NCBI RefSeq assembly: GCF_030463565.1
Contig: NC_134656.1
Span: 7,798,501 to 7,862,500 of the forward strand
Direction: 5' to 3'
Source: Pelecanus crispus
Lineage: Eukaryota; Chordata; Aves; Pelecaniformes; Pelecanidae
DNA: 64,000 bases
In this document: piece by piece, positions 1 through 14,720 of the stretch
Position numbering within the stretch: position 1 is the stretch's first letter
How the letters are laid out: each line of letters begins with the position of its first letter
The notes under the pieces: generated by a model
Databases searched by the model: none
What the model was told of the DNA's origin: nothing
The model's input: only the letters and a program-made list of their open reading frames with translations
Program-made: the position numbers and the translations under genes

Positions 1-3000
1 TCCTTTTATAACAGGCACCCAACTATGAAAGCCCTAAATTGAGAATAATGAATCAAATAACCTTTGTCGTGTAATTCAGCTGAAATCTTCTCTCAGCACT
101 GCTCCCCATGATGCTATTAAAACTTGGGTGTGCCACTGCCCTACTCCACAAGTAATGAGTTTTGTCATCCAAGTGGGCAGGATACAGAGAGATGCAACTA
201 ATGAAGTAGGGGAAACCATGGCACTATTGACCCTTCCTTTGAAGGAGTTTGTCTCTCTTGACAGAACTATCGACAGCTAAATAAACCCAATTTTGTTATC
301 TTCTTAAACATCCCTAATCTATTAAGTATAAAAAAATAATCCAGGGGCATTTGAGCAAATTGCTGTATGCAATTGAAACATAGGTTGGTGCTTATGCATC
401 TTACTCTGAGATTAATGGACATTAAATTATTTTCATTTTTACCAGGCTTGCTTATTATCAAGGGATGAAGCTACACATGTTCCATAGGGAAAGATGTTAT
501 TTTGGTTAAGCTAAAGTACTCTTCCTGGTAGAGTGTTATTAAATTGAAGAAAGGCAACCAGAAAAGAGAACTAAATACTTCACTATTATGTTCTTACATC
601 CTATTTTTTTTTAAAAGGGTGGGTAATACAATTCACAAACAGAATGATTTGTAATGCAGGTAGTATCTAGATAGGAGTGTTGCTCAGTATTCCATATGGT
701 TTATTGGCAAAAAGGAGCAGCAAGAACCATGCAATCTCTTCACTTACCATTTCCTTGTTGAAACAGAATTAAAATTTGGCATCAACACTGTCTCTGCTCT
801 AAAGAAAATTACACTGTTAACACATTAGTTATTTCTAAGTCTGTCTATTGGATACAGACCCAATGCAGGCGCAGCAAGTATCACAGTGATATTAAAGCAA
901 TTATGAAAAAAGGTCAGTATAACTAAAAGACCTTAATCAAAACTACAAGGTCTGTAAGTAAATACATAGCTTCTGAATCTCAGTCCACTATGAACAATAG
1001 TTGAAGTGTAAATAGTTTAGACCTCAGTTCAGGAAAGTACAAAATCACATTTCAATTCCATTGAGGCAATGGTTCAACATGTACAGATTTCTCTGGAGTA
1101 ATGACATTATTGAATAGAGTGATATGAAGGAACCTATTTTCTTGCTTCCTATATATTCTATGATTCTCTACATCAGCAAAATAAAAAGAAAGTCAAAAGC
1201 AGACATGCCATGCTCCTGAATATTCAAGTATCCAACCAGATGCAAGCAGGAATAAACTGCAAGTCCAAGTGGCAATGTAATATTCTGCAAATACCCAAGT
1301 TACAGTAATGATGAGACATGATTTCAGTTTCCTCTTTATGAAAAATGGTGAAGGAAACTTAACTATTGCCAAAGTTTATTTCCAAAAGCTTATGCAAATT
1401 AGCTTTTTTTTTTTACACCATCAGACTACCTGCATGATGAATTTGCCCACACCATGAGATGGTTATACTCTTTAGGCCATGTCCTGTTCTAACCCTCAAG
1501 GAACCACCTCAGTGGCCCTTCAGATAGAGCATCAAAATCCAGGCTGTGCTATTCATTACTTTAAGTGGATTATCATTGCTGCCAAAGATTCACCATAAAC
1601 TAGTCGGCTTTGTTCCTGAGCCAGAAAATTTTAATTGCTTCTGCTTAGGCAAAAGTTAAGAGATACATCCATTTCCCTTCCAGTCCATTATTTGATTAAT
1701 AAGGGGATGAAGAAGGCCAGGTCTCCTATATTAGTAAGATGTTTAACTAACAACTGGTTGTTAAATGCACAAGAAAATGTCAAGGGAGTCTATTGCTATG
1801 GGGATTAGAACCAACGGGCTGCATGCCATTACTTCTGGAAAGCCTGAAACTGCAGACTACTATCACAGCTGTGGTGCTTTGCAAAATGCCCTATTGAAAC
1901 ACCACTAGTGCTCCAGAAGGGTTGTTTGCAGTTTAAGGTTTGCTTTATTTCATCATAAGAAGTATCACTTCCAATTAAATGTTGATTTTTTTGCTGATAT
2001 ACAGATGCATAGTGCTTAGTTCTGTTCCACGGGGAGCACATTTACCAAGGCCATGGCTGCCAAGAAGAGTAGACAACAGGATAAGAAAAATTGGGCCATC
2101 CTGAGAGACACCAGCAATACCCTCCTCTTGTCAGCCACCAAATCACGAGGGACAGGACATGAAGCAGGAAGCAGCATAGTTCTCATCTTGGCTGCTGTCA
2201 GGAGTAGCATTCAAAAGTCTTTAGTACCAACTATGAGGCTTTGTGTGCAAATGGAAAATAACTGTCAGTATTGAGGTGTGATGACACAGGAAAATAGCAG
2301 AAGACAACACAGGGGAAGACAGACAGCTGTGGGATTTTATATGAACTAATTGTGATTCATTATGTAGACCAAGGTGAACAACATCAAATTGCTGGTTTTT
2401 AAGTCTACCTGAATTACTATGAGCACAGCTTCCTTAAGTGACCTTCTGCTTTACCCTTTATAACCTACTCTTTCAAGGCTGACACTTCTGGCATCATATG
2501 GTTAAGGTTCTTGCTTTGTTTTTTCTTCATGATGAATTCATTACCGCTCCTAGTACTGCATACACTCTGCACCCGCCCTACTTGTTATACACTTGGCCTT
2601 TCTGCTTGGATCTGCGGGTCTTCAAACTGTGTTATCCAAAGGAGCATACATGCCTTTTACCACAGTAGTGCTGGGGTACTACAGCTTTTCAGCAAGTTGT
2701 AGAGAAGTTTCAAGACACAGTCACTGCAGTTTGCTGAAAGGAGAGCTTGCTATGGAGTTCATCCATCACATGCACATGTTGATCACACCCTGCCCTCGTC
2801 TCCATTGGATCTGTCACTGAGCAAAATGAGCCCAAGGGTTGCAGTCAGACTTGGTTGTTTGCCAAAGCAGCTCTCTGACCTTCAGTACAAGCTGTTATTT
2901 CAAGATAGGAACTACTCCCTCTAATAACTTGGGTTTCAAAACAAGACAGTTCTCATCTTCAGTGGCTTAATACTCAATGACAAGATGTTCAAGACACAGC

Positions 3001-3010
3001 AGACTTTGAG
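1..3010. other. Intergenic, no gene recognised
   Basis: AT-rich sequence with only short open frames, none with recognisable protein motifs or convincing splice structure. One short stretch near 1085-1170 ends in a CR1-like tail and is listed separately. A plus-strand 73-codon frame at 2053-2274 starts with ATG in a fair context, but it resembles no family I know and has no splice or polyadenylation context; I treat it as chance. Confidence 0.6.
1085..1170 (+). repeat. Degraded CR1 LINE 3' tail
   Basis: The stretch finishes with ATTCTATGATTCT, the 3'-terminal repeat of chicken repeat 1 (CR1) LINEs. It is preceded by a pyrimidine-rich segment resembling the usual 'CCTTCCAACC' block. The match is short and eroded, so the element is old and the left boundary is a guess. 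Confidence 0.4.
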
Positions 3011-3165
3011 AATCATAGAATGCTTTGGGTTGGAAGGGACCTTGACAGATCATCAAGCCCAACCCCCCTGCAGTAAGCAGGGATTGAACCTCCATGGAAG
3101 GACATCCTCAGGAAGTCATTCCACATTTTTGCCAAACTAAGATTAAATGGAAGCCTGACTGGAGA
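3011..3165 (-). mobile_element. CR1 LINE 3' fragment
   Basis: Reads AATCATAGAATGCTTTGGG followed by TTGGAAGGGACCTTGACAG and then a 'CCAACCCCCCTGC' block. This is the reverse complement of the 3' end of an avian CR1 LINE, so the element lies on the minus strand. Only the 3' untranslated part is present, 5'-truncated as is typical of target-primed insertion. The distal half is badly diverged. Confidence 0.85.
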
Positions 3166-6100
3166 GAGTTGCACATGCTACCCCTGAATACTTGCATGAC
3201 AGGCAATAAGAACAGAGAAAGTGGTGGACCAGCCAATGTCAAACATGCAGTATCCTAGCATCCAAAGAGAACAAAAAAGGAGAAACCTGCAAGCAAAAGA
3301 AGGGAAAACACCAAACAATCTTCTATGATCATATAAAAAACCAAATACCCACAGACAACAGCACATTCATTTCTCCTGCACTGTGGTGCAACAGCCATTC
3401 ATATATCCTATGCCCTCACCACACATTGCCAAACCTTGTGCAAATAAACCTCTGGCAGCATCTACTGTTTTCCAGGAGCAAGATATAAATTGCACACAAT
3501 CATAAGCATTGTGTGGGCTTCCTGGGGAGCATTCAGCAAACAAAACTCATGAACAGATGCAACTGGAATTCACTGCAGGATGTTTTTATTTGCCTAATCA
3601 GAAGGAAATAAGAATCTGTTTAGAAATTCCTAAACTGTATCACTGCTAGCAGCTAAGCCTTGGATACCCTGCAGTCAGAGCATACAAGGTCTGTGGGGTT
3701 GTTTTTAAGAAGGATTAACAGAGCCAATGAAGTTGGATTCATCAGTTCAAGGTCTTGAAGTTTATGGGGTTTGTTCTCAAGGTTCAGGTGTCATGTCATT
3801 GCATTATGCCCTTTATATCCTAGAGTGTTTAAAAGGTTCCATGTAATAGAACAGTCTGAACAAATATTGCAGCTGAATCACCGCAGTGATAGAAGTAAAT
3901 GTCCAAGACCTGACTGTTAACTGACTAGTTAAAACCTTTCTGTTTTTCCAAAGCTAGATGCAATTTAATTGTTTATTTAATACACCGACTAAGCCTCAAG
4001 TTTTTGCTGCAATACCAAGTTCCCAAGCACCTAACTGAGTATTTTCATTGCTTCCTTAGACTAATTTTGAAGTGGTCATTTTACAAACTTCATTATGTTA
4101 TATCACTTGAAGCTGTAAGCACTTCAGTCTGAAGAAACAAAAAAAAATTTCATTACTTGAGGTTGAAATGCCTGCATACCTTTAAACCCTGCTGAATTTT
4201 GAAGGGTGGATAAAAATTATTTCAAACCCCACCTCTGATTTTCCTTCTCCTATTCATTAGCAGCTGGTTCAGAGAATTAAACCATCTGCTCTTTGAAAAA
4301 CAAGTATTGCCAAAAATAAATAGTTTAGCTTCGGCAGTAAATTCATCCAGACTGCAACTTGTCTTACCATCGCTGCTTCTACTAATAAGATTACAGCTAG
4401 AATATTACATCTGTCAAGAACCTTCATAATTCCTTTTAAAAGTGAAGTATAGTTCAGATCAAAATTGTTAGCCAGTTGTTGAATAATCTCTGTGCTTATT
4501 TTTTCAAATGTCTGAAAGAGTGATTTCCTTGTAACACAAGCTAAGTGACTAAAGCAATAGGCATAGATGTTCATTAGTTTAATTAACATTATATGAAAAT
4601 AAATACTAATGGGACAGATTATAAACGATAAACCTTTGTTTTCTGCTTGCAGTTTATGGAAACAAAATTCTGCAATTTAGAGAATGCAAATCCTGAATTT
4701 TCTACTTGGCTGTGCAAACCAAGCAATGGAAAGAACAAACATTTGACTTCAATGGACATGGAATAAAACTTACATACATAAACAATAAATAGCTCTGACT
4801 GGAAGACAGGGGATAATCTGTTGGTCACTTCACTGTTGATATTTCCAGTTAATACCTTTCTTGCCACATGACAGAAGGCAGTTCAGTTTGGTGTGCTCCA
4901 CTCACATGCGAAGCAAGTCACTTCCCATTAGCTTCTAGGTCTGGAAAAAGGCAATAATTATGCCTTTGAAAGCAAATTTACAGAGAAGCCTAGTCAGTGT
5001 TAACTGCTATAACAGTTCAAAATGCAGCTTATCGCAGAACATGCAGGTGTTTGTACACGTATTCCGTGGGCAGATCTTACTCCTCTGTATTCTAACCTCC
5101 CAAACTTCAGGTTTACGGTGTCACTGGTTGCCTTAGCATGGTTCTTGACCTGGTAAGTAAACACAGCCTGAAGACCGTGTATTGTAACACTGCTACTGTT
5201 CTTACTCTTCACTCACAAAACCTTTTAAGGATTTCAAAAGGCATTAGGAACACAGTAATCTTGGCTCTTTACAAATTCCTTCTGAGGCAAAATCTCTGGT
5301 GAGGTAAAAGGCTAGGATTTTCAAATGTGGTTCCTGGTGTTATCTTCTTAAACATCTCAGGATGTAATGAAGATGTCAGTAGGCTCGTCACTTCTGAAAA
5401 ATTAGGCCAATTATTTCAGTGCCAGCTCACTGCACAGCTTCAGAAATCTGCCCTGGAAAATGTCAACCCAATACTGGTCTGAGTAAGTCAGTGATAAACA
5501 AGTTTAAACACTTGGGAGCAGCACAGACATTTCAAGGGACTGCAGACAGGAGCAGAGACAGACTTTCTTCTCATGTCCTGTGAAGTGATAAAGCTGCCTC
5601 TTCTCTCACTTTTCAAAACACAAGGTCCAAAGCAAGCTCCCCCCTCTGCCCCAAACCAGGCAGTTTCAGCTAAGAATCCCATTTCCCTGCCTCCTGCTGT
5701 AGAGCCTGGAAGATTCTCATGTCATTAACCTCTTTCTTACACAAAAGCAGCCCTTTCTTTGGATTATTTTCACAAGGTAGCACATCTCAGGCATAATGGT
5801 TAGAGCTCAAAGTACCATTGCCAGTTTCGATGGACTCTCAGCAAGGAAAACTGGAATGAAAGCATCATATTGCCTGTACACACTAGGTATCAGACTTTTC
5901 AGAAACTATAACATTATACAATATATAAAATAATTTTTTCTGCTATGCTTCCTGGCTCCAAGGAGTAAAAGCTGATAGCACTCAGTTTTGGGGTAAAACA
6001 GCAGAGGATAGGAGCAATATTTCATGCAGTGGTCACCATTTTGGCTCAGGGGATGAATAAATATACCACATTTCTTTCAGGCAGTGAACAAAGATAAATT

Positions 6101-6474
6101 ACTTAAAAATAAGGCAAAGTGAAAATCAATCTGCTGAATTAAAAAATATGTTAATATTTTAATTGACATATTGCATGTCAGCAGGAGTAAAATGAAATAA
6201 TCTATCTTTCTGAACACATGATCATTTGTGTTGCTAGAAGACTGTTCCTGTTTTTTTAAAGAGAAGAATGTCCCACTATCCTTCCCTATATATGGAATAT
6301 GCTATCCCCCTAATGATATAACTATATATAACTACACCAGAGAGAATGGAATTTATATTCATGAGATACAGATGGCTTCATAATTCACTAGCAATGGAGG
6401 CCTGAGTGAGTAATTAAGCCTCCCCTATGGAGCAGAAAGCAATTCCAGATCTCAGTACAGTTAGTAAATAACTT

Positions 6475-6600
6475 AGCTAAGGAGATACAGGTCCTCTTAC
6501 TGGCTCTACTTTGACCTGCTCTGTGACATTGGGCACCTCCCCTCCCCACCTTTTTTCCAGCCTCTTTATTATACCTATTTAGACTGGCAGGTTTTAGTTT
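6475..6600 (+). repeat. MIR-like SINE fossil
   Basis: Contains CTGGCTCTACTTTGACCTGC followed by TCTGTGACATTGGGCACCTC. These correspond in order to the MIR consensus segments 'CTGGCTCTGCCACT..' and 'TGTGTGACCTTGGGCAAGTC'. A CCTCTTTATTATACCT segment follows in the place of the MIR 'CCTCAGTTTCC' block. It is an ancient tRNA-derived CORE-SINE remnant with fuzzy ends. The assignment rests on my memory of the consensus. Confidence 0.5.
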
Positions 6601-9600
6601 TAGGGAAAGCTATCTCTAGGTTTAGCAGTGAACAGATCTTTATCCTGTATAGAGTATAATTGCAAAGGGTCCCAGCTATGACTGAGGGAAATGCAAAGAG
6701 GCAGTTGATTTTCATGAAAAATTTTAAGATATCTGAGCAATTTCCATTTTAAATTACTGGAAGTCAAGCTTTCCATTCTTGAGCCAAACATAATCCATAT
6801 GTTCCATACTAGACATCACAAAGGCTGCAGAGGAACATTAGTCTCAAGTCACTAGGATCTCAGACCTACAAAACTAGCTAGACACACACTAAATCTTTTG
6901 CTAAGTCAGCAAAGCCACACCTTGCTGAGATGTGTGGGAGGCATCCCTTTGTTAGCCCCCAAAGTCCAACTGTTTCTATTAGAACAATTTAACAGTTTTA
7001 GTCAAGGTTTCAAGAGATCACTGGAGATGTGTAGGTATCAGGACATATCCCAATACTGATTAAAACACATGCAAATAACCCAGGCAAGAGAGTGAAGAAG
7101 TGCTATACACTTTACACAAAAGACTGAGATAGCACAGAAAAACTATTTACTGGCCTTCAGATACAGGGCTCAAACATAAGTCAGTGCCAAGCAGTTAGCT
7201 GACAATTTTCATATATTTGCAAAATAGGCTGAAAGTTTAGAACATGAATGGACTTTTCTTTCAAATAATTAAAAATTCCCCTATACCTTAACTCATAATA
7301 AGGTACTTTATACAGAGCAGACAAAAAAATCTGGAACCATTTTCCCCCACATTCAAGTTACAATTTTTACTCCCTTCTTGTTTTCTAACTTGCTCCACAA
7401 AATCCAGACTACCCTCAGCAGCAACTAGAAAGGGGATTTTTAGCAATCCTTAAACAGTTTATAGAAATGAGCTTATAAGTGACTGTTCAGGCACAAAACA
7501 TTTTAAGAAAACTTTTTACAAAAGTTTCTGCTAAAAAGTGCAAAAACCTCAATACATTTCCTTACTGATAGAAGTCAGAATTCCGTAAGAATGGAATGAA
7601 CTGTTTGTCATCTTCTTTTCCACTCAAGATCTATACTGTAGCTTTCTAACAGCTTGCTGTTGCTTAGTTAGAGACATAGAAAGAATATGGTACAGCATTT
7701 CTATTTATATAAGACTTTAGAAAAAAGACTACAAAGACACAGTTAAACTCTACATAGAAGAGCTCAACTGTAGATTACCCCATTATGCAGAAGAAAAGTA
7801 ATCTGAGACTTATATCAGACCCTTGAAACACACATCTTCAGGAACTAAAACCTCTTCAATTGAGCAAATTTAATTTTTTTCTATGCTTGTTTTGCTTCTT
7901 AAAAATAATAAAAATTTTATTACTTAATTTTCCCTTTCAGAGCAAAGTAACACTCCACACTACAAACTCCCATCCAGCTCCTAAAAAATAGGTTATACAC
8001 TGATCTCACCACAATTTATAGGGACAAAAATGAAGGGGGTGGGGTGATGTATAAGCTCAGCTGGGATCACTTAACTTGGGACTAACTATAAATACATCCT
8101 GCTTTAAAAAAAAAAAAATTACCTTCCTTCTCTGATATTTGAGGTTGTTGAATAGATTTAGTTTATAGAATGTAGAGAAGCCCTTCAGTAGTGCTGGGTG
8201 GAGCATCAGTTAAGTGACTGCTGCATTTAATAAGTTAATTTAAGATATGAGTGGATCACTTTTTTGCTTGTGTGCAGTTTGGTTAACAAGGAAACAAATT
8301 CTTCTTTTAAGAAAAAAATCAGATGATCAGTAAAAATAAGAGACTTGACTTTTCAGCATTTCTTAACACTGCTTTTTAAGTAAGTACTTTCTGCTCTTAT
8401 TATATAATTAACAAAAGTGATGTTTTTGGAAAATATCGCTAATACATTACTAACACTTTGCAACTAGTAACAAATTTTCTATACCTATTTAGCTATTACG
8501 TGATGCAAAATGTTTTCAGACTAAGAAATTTTGTTCTGTTTTGACCTTAGCAAATAATATTTACTAGGAAAAAAAAAGTATGTTCCCTTTTGGAAGGTTC
8601 AGAAATAAACTATTTTGACTTCTAGCTATGTATCTATATCTTCTTTGAAGTAACTACACATACTTTTAGCTATACAAAAATCCAAATGTACTAAACTTTC
8701 TTATTTAAAGGAGTTTTTCCAATATATAATGTATTCTGTATATATTATTTGGATTAGGTTTACTAACATAATATATTTTATGAAGCTAATTAATGAACAC
8801 TGAAAAACAAATTAAAAAAAAAAAAATCTTCTGTCAAGCTTTCCTAACGGGGATATGAAGCCTGCTAGGCTTCTAACAAGTCAAAAGGAGTAGCAATAGA
8901 GTTCAGGTAAGAGTAATTCTTGACAGTCTTTCATGGTGGCTAGGGAATTCCCCTAAAAAGATAGTGATAAAGGTTATTGGTACTACAGGTTGTGGCTGAA
9001 AATTAGTAGCTTGGGCAGAACAGGCTGTGGAAGAGGGAGGAAAGAGTCTAGGCTCAGGGATCTGCTTGCTTTCTCATTTGCTCTACTGTGGTTTATAGAA
9101 AACTACATCTGTGGGTGCAGCTGCATCTCTTTAAAATTCAGACAGTAAGCAGGCTCTCTATCTGGAAACAGAAGAGTGGGAATGAGTGTATCTAAAGAGA
9201 ATATACTTCAGCTCGCTTGCTTTTAAACAAGCCTTTTCATTCTCCCTTTCCAGAGGGTTATGTTTCTCAGCCAGGAGTAACTTGTGTCTGTTTCCTTTCT
9301 CTTTGGCTTGTGGAAGAGATGTATAAAATGTAGGAAAAGAGAAATACAAGAGCAGAACTTGGACTATACAAATCCACTAGATATAGCCTACAAAAACTGC
9401 ATCACCCGTGTTTTATGTTCTATACAGACTAACCATTAACCTCAATTCATCTGAGGAATCAGTTCTCAGTGCTTTAAATTAGCATCACCTCTCAGTTAGA
9501 TGTAATTTGGAGACAGTTGCTATCTCTTTATCTTTCAGGTTGTGACCTGGAGAATTTTACCTGGTTCTGACTTTTAAATTGCATATATGATCTCCAACAC

Positions 9601-10714
9601 CCAGCACAGTGGCAGACCCAACAGATAGTAATTTCAGGTTGAAGTAAACAAGGGAAAAAGATAAACTTGTAGAGAAGATCACATTTGCATGGACATACCC
9701 TGGATGACAAAATCAGGGGGAGTGTTACAGTAAGAGTTAGTAATACAGAAGTATCTAAATTTAAATTATACTGTCTGGAGCACCATTTCTTCTTCAGAGC
9801 CACAGTGAACCAGAAAGGGCTTAGGAAAATGTAATGGTCATTTTAATTTAACCTGTTCTCCCAACTCTACAAATTACGGCTTCTACTAATCAGGCAACCA
9901 TTTAAGGAAGGCAAATTAATACATATTTATTTTTGGCTTCAAGATAATTTACTTCATGTAAAGACTAGACCTGCAATCAATCAGCAGTTAGCCTAGTTAT
10001 CAGAGACTTTCCCACTGGTGGGAAGATGATGATACAATTGAATCACTTCGCACAGAGTGGCTCTCTGTGCAGTGGCTGGTGTGATACCTGCTTCTTGCCA
10101 GCTTTATTACAATAGAAGTTGTATACTGAATGTCTCGACTGCTGCTTTGGTTCCTGCCACAAATTCTGCCAGTCAGTTCAGTCCCTGACATTTACTTCAG
10201 ATAACCAACAGAGCTATGAAGGTGTAAGACTAGTGACAGGACCTGGTTCCCTGCCTATTTATTTTCTTTGGGTGGAATATTTGAAATTCTGTAAGGATGA
10301 CTTTAAAATATCCTATTGCCCTTCATAGAGAGAGATTTAAAAAGAGGATTAACTTTTAAGAATGTGTTTGATACCATTTGATTTAAGTGTAACTTCAGCA
10401 CATATTTAAAAATTAGTCATATTTGTGCATGCAAATACTTAGCCCTGTAGCTCTATTAGAAGTAAACAGGATTTCTATATGTGAGCTGTCAGCTTATTTG
10501 ATCTGTGCATTCACTCAAATGCTATTTGCATGCAAGTGCAATTACACATGTAAAATACAGAGAAAAACGGATCAAGCAGGTTTGGAACCTCTCAAAAAAA
10601 AAAAAAAAATCACCCTTACTGTATTTGAAACTAGCCTCTTCAGAACAGCTAAAATAAATTCTCCTCAGATGTATTACACTTGCCAAGCATCCTCTCTAGA
10701 ATTATCCAGCGGAG

Positions 10715-10855
10715 GGAATATGGTCTATTGGTCTACAAATGATTTTGGAACTGCAATATTTGAGCTCTTCTCCATTGTTCTGAGTGACCCTGAGCAAAGT
10801 AAATGAACCTCTGCTGTTCCTTGTCTATAAACAAAAGATCAAAGGAATAAAACAG
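10715..10855 (+). repeat. MIR-like SINE fossil
   Basis: Reads TATGGTCTATTGGTCTACAA, then GAGTGACCCTGAGCAAAGTA, then TGAACCTCTGCTG and CCTTGTCTATAAA. These follow the MIR order: 'GTGGTCTAGTGGTTAGAGCA', 'GTGTGACCTTGGGCAAGTCA', 'TTAACCTCTCTG' and 'CCCATCTGTAAA'. The succession of four blocks at correct spacing makes chance unlikely. The overlapping 127-codon open frame is explained by this repeat and is not a gene. Confidence 0.6.
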
Positions 10856-13800
10856 AAAAGTAATTTCTACCCTCAGTTGATGCAACAAATAATTGTGGAA
10901 TGGTTAAAGTGTTTTGACATCCTTGTATGAAAGAATAAGAATGAAGTAGTACTAACAGTACAAATGTAATTAGGCTCCAACAGTGTTAGCTGAGTGCAGC
11001 CAGGGCTGAGTCATGACATTTTCTACATATATAGCATTTTCTTGAATAAAAACATTAATCTACAAAACAGCTGCATTCTAGATCATAGGTTCCCCTTGGA
11101 CTCCTTTTATTTATCTTTCCCTAAATGGGCTTTTGACATGGGATCTATAAAACTGCAAATATGCTGCTGAAGCTGATAATATTCTGATTTACCTCTTTAG
11201 GGCTGAGAAGTAAATAGATGTTCTACCTGTCACAGGGGACATTAAAAACATCATCCCATGTTGATTTTTTTGAAGCAGTCAACTTTAGCCCCAATGTCCT
11301 TACCAAAGTCCTGTCATGTTGTGTGTGTTCCTAGTCCTTGTTTGGACTGTTCCATATACCACCAGAATATTAAGGTGAACATGTCTTATATCTTACCTAA
11401 CGCTGCTCATACTTAGTATTTAAGTTATCTGTCACTTTGCGTCTTTCAAACCATTCATCGTAACTCATGAAAGTGAACTTTTACCAAATCTATTGAGACT
11501 GAGGTTGCCATGACAGAAAATATGAGGCAATTCTACCATGCTTGCAAAGCAGCCACATATGAGAATATTTGTACTTGCACACAGAAGAATTGCACACTAA
11601 AAATGATTCAAACACTGGAACTGCATACAGATTCAAGCTATCACAAAACAAATACAAATCATTGTAGGCCTCTGAAAAAGGAAACTATATTGTGAGGGTG
11701 TAGGGAAACAAAAGAAGGGAAGTACAAGAAAAGATGCTTTCCAGATCTAGGAAAAACTAACCCCTAATCTCAGCAATGTTGTCTCTTGATACAAGTATTT
11801 TTTCAGCCAAAATGAAGAACCTCTGACTCTTCTTTGCCTAGAAGAGTGTTTTCTTTCCCCAGAACTAAAAAGATGTTGGAGTAACATGTGAGTATGCTAT
11901 GCTCCATTCCCTTAAGAAGTGGACTGGAGTACTGTATTATCAATACGATCATCAAAGGTGATAGGACTTGATGGCAGTCTGGCATCTACTGGGTAAGTCA
12001 GTGGTGTAAAACTTTCTGCTCCCTTGGGCACAAAGGAATTAAAAACATATAGATTTAAACTGTAAAATCTAACAATTAGCGGTGATCAAAACATGAATGT
12101 TTTATTTGACTTTTAGTAGAGATTTTAAAGCAATACGGATCTGCTCTATTAAGTAATGCAACTGAATCTACCGGAGATTTACTGCCTGGATTAATTCCAG
12201 CTCACAACTTCAGATAACCTATGTGATATTTTGCCTTTCTTTTTTTAAGTGGACCAAGATGATAATCCTAAACTATGCATTTAAGTGTGACCACACTTGT
12301 GGTTACATGACTATTTTTTTTTTTCTGGGTCATGCTTTTCCCAAATATTGTTGCCATTCAAGTTTCTTATCACAGAGCCAGGAATTCATTTTACAGATGC
12401 TGAAGCAGCTGCTTGTCCATATAAATTTTATGTTTACCTCTTGATAAATCTAGATATTGCCTTTTGATTGTAATAAAATTAAATCAGCTTACACAAACTG
12501 ATGATCCTACTCCACAGTCCAATTTTTTTATTTTAATTTTATGTCCCCTCAAGGCTGTTTTATTATACAATGAACCTTTAGTATTTTTTATGTTTCATAT
12601 TCTGAATCATTGAACTGAGACCCTATGATAAATTACTATTCTGTGACACTCTGACTTCAATTTTTTGTAAGTAAACACTTCTGATTTGTTTAATATAACT
12701 AATACATTACACAGACCTTGCTGTACTAAGAAGCTTAAGTCAAAAAGCTTTGGCTGCTTCAGACAAATGAGCTATTGTGATGGAAAACAAAACCACAACA
12801 GCTTTAGGGTAGGTAGGGTGCACGCAGGGGCAGTGGCACTGTTACTTTGGGGGTGGTGGTGCTTGGTTTCCATGGACAGAAATTGCCAGCAGCATGGGTG
12901 ACTTTGAAGCTGTGGTTATGATTCTGGCCCAGCCCGATCCATTGAGCTGGCAGGTACAAAGTGGAGGAAACACTTTGTTCATGCGTAGTGGCAGCATTCC
13001 ACTCTGTACAGCACGCTGCAGCAGAAAGCCTGTGTAGTCTTGCTGCCATCAAACACTGTATTTCCAAAGGCTTCTGACTATGTCCTATTACCTGCTTCCT
13101 ACTAACACCTCTACACTTTCATTCCAGAAACAACCTTTCATCCTTCCTTGGGTCTGAATTAAAAAAAAAACCAGACCCTCCAATATGTCCAGCTGGGTTT
13201 GCAGACTAAATGACAGGAGGATTAAATGCACAGGCAACTAGGAAAGTGTCTTGCACAATCACCCAATAATATAATTTGGCTGGGCAAAAGAACCTGTACT
13301 TGGACTGCTCTTTGGAATCCTGGATGCTGTGTTCCCTGAGTGATGCTTTTTCACAATTTTTATCTTCATTTACAGTGTAGGAATGTTCTCTAGCACTAAT
13401 GAAAACCATTTATTTAGGCCATCATTAGCATTTAAAAATGCCCTGAAACAATTACTGGTCTATTGGTCTGCAGAAATGGCTCTGAAAATTGAACTCATGA
13501 ACATTACTTGGAATACTTTGAGTCGTTATAATGCTTCTTTGTATGGACCTGGTCATTAGTATTTTAGATGCTTAACTAGGTGAGAAATAGCTCAACTCAA
13601 AAGATCTGTCAAACTCCCAGATGAACTATTTGCCTATATAACCCATTTAAACAAGACACTGGAACCAGGTTAGTGGTACAAGAGACCTAGCCTATGGTAT
13701 ATATTCAGTATAAAGTCAGAAAGAATAAGCCAAAAGTGCAACTTAATTTTTTCACTAATAGCCTGTTCCTACTTATGTAATAATCCTATCTAAGTGAATC

Positions 13801-14720
13801 TACTTCATAGGCATGTCCCCAAGTTATCCTCATTGTGCTGTATGGGGAAGACCAAGTTTTGAAGAGGATCATCCTGGCCAAGGGGTGTGAGAGGGATCCA
13901 AAGGCCAGGAGGACCAGTTTTTCTCCTTAGCTGTCATGTGAAGACAGTTGAGCTGTTTTCTGGAGATGGTAGCTGTGCTGTTCTGTATCTTCTCTGACCG
14001 AGATTTGAGAAGTCGTCCTCGTAGCAAGACATGTAGTGTGTGGCTGAGCAGACCCCAAACAGAGGGGTCCTAGAATCAACTACTCCTTTAATTAAAGCTT
14101 GAGCTGGATATACTGTTTTCTGGTTTTATTTGTTAATAAACCCGGTTGTAATAACAACTTGCACTTGAGCTTGCACAGTATGTAACAACTATACGAGCTG
14201 GCTGTAAAAACCACCTGTCTAGCACTAGTGATCTGTACACATATGCTGAATTAATTACAGCGATAAAAAATATAAAATGTATAGATTATGTTCCTTGACA
14301 TTTTAGTGGCCAGAGCAACATGTGTCTCTTCTTAAAAGCTCACTAATTAACTATTTGTTTTTACAAGTATGTAGCTATTCTCATCTCAGTGGGTAATTTT
14401 CTTTACTTTTTTAAGCTTCTCTTGATCAAAGTCTTTACATTTCCAAGTGATTCACAACACTTTGAATTAGAAAGGGTTAGACTTGCCTAGCTTGTTAGGC
14501 AGATTCAGAAGACAGCTACATATCTATGTGCTGTAGTTATATCTTTATTTTGTAGTCAGCTACATCCAGTGTGTTTGTACAATGCAACTGGCTTTACCCC
14601 AACAGCAAATACACAAACTACAGACAAACATTTCTTTTAATTTGTTTTTCATGTATTAATTTTTTAATAAATTCAAAAATTGTTTTCTGGAACTTGTTTC
14701 TGTTCTGGTTTACAAAACCC

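Larger units (their letters stand above)
3166..14720. other. Intergenic, no gene recognised
   Basis: About 11.5 kb of AT-rich sequence with A and T homopolymers. No open frame has a known motif. The longest frames (106 codons at 4269-4589 minus; 127 codons at 10423-10806 plus) look like chance: no family resemblance and no flanking splice sites. Two MIR-like SINE fossils (near 6475 and 10715) are listed separately. A slightly more GC-rich patch at about 13,840-14,150 could be a decayed transposable element, but I could not find termini. Confidence 0.55.

Noticed and set aside
4269-4589. 106-codon minus-strand frame
   Set aside because: AT-rich, hydrophobic, no motif and no flanking signals; consistent with chance.
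10423-10806. 127-codon plus-strand frame
   Set aside because: Its second half overlaps a MIR-like SINE fossil. No protein similarity recognised.
13835-14155. Possible decayed LTR (slightly GC-richer, with an AATAAA near its right end)
   Set aside because: No matching target duplication and no convincing TG...CA ends could be found.
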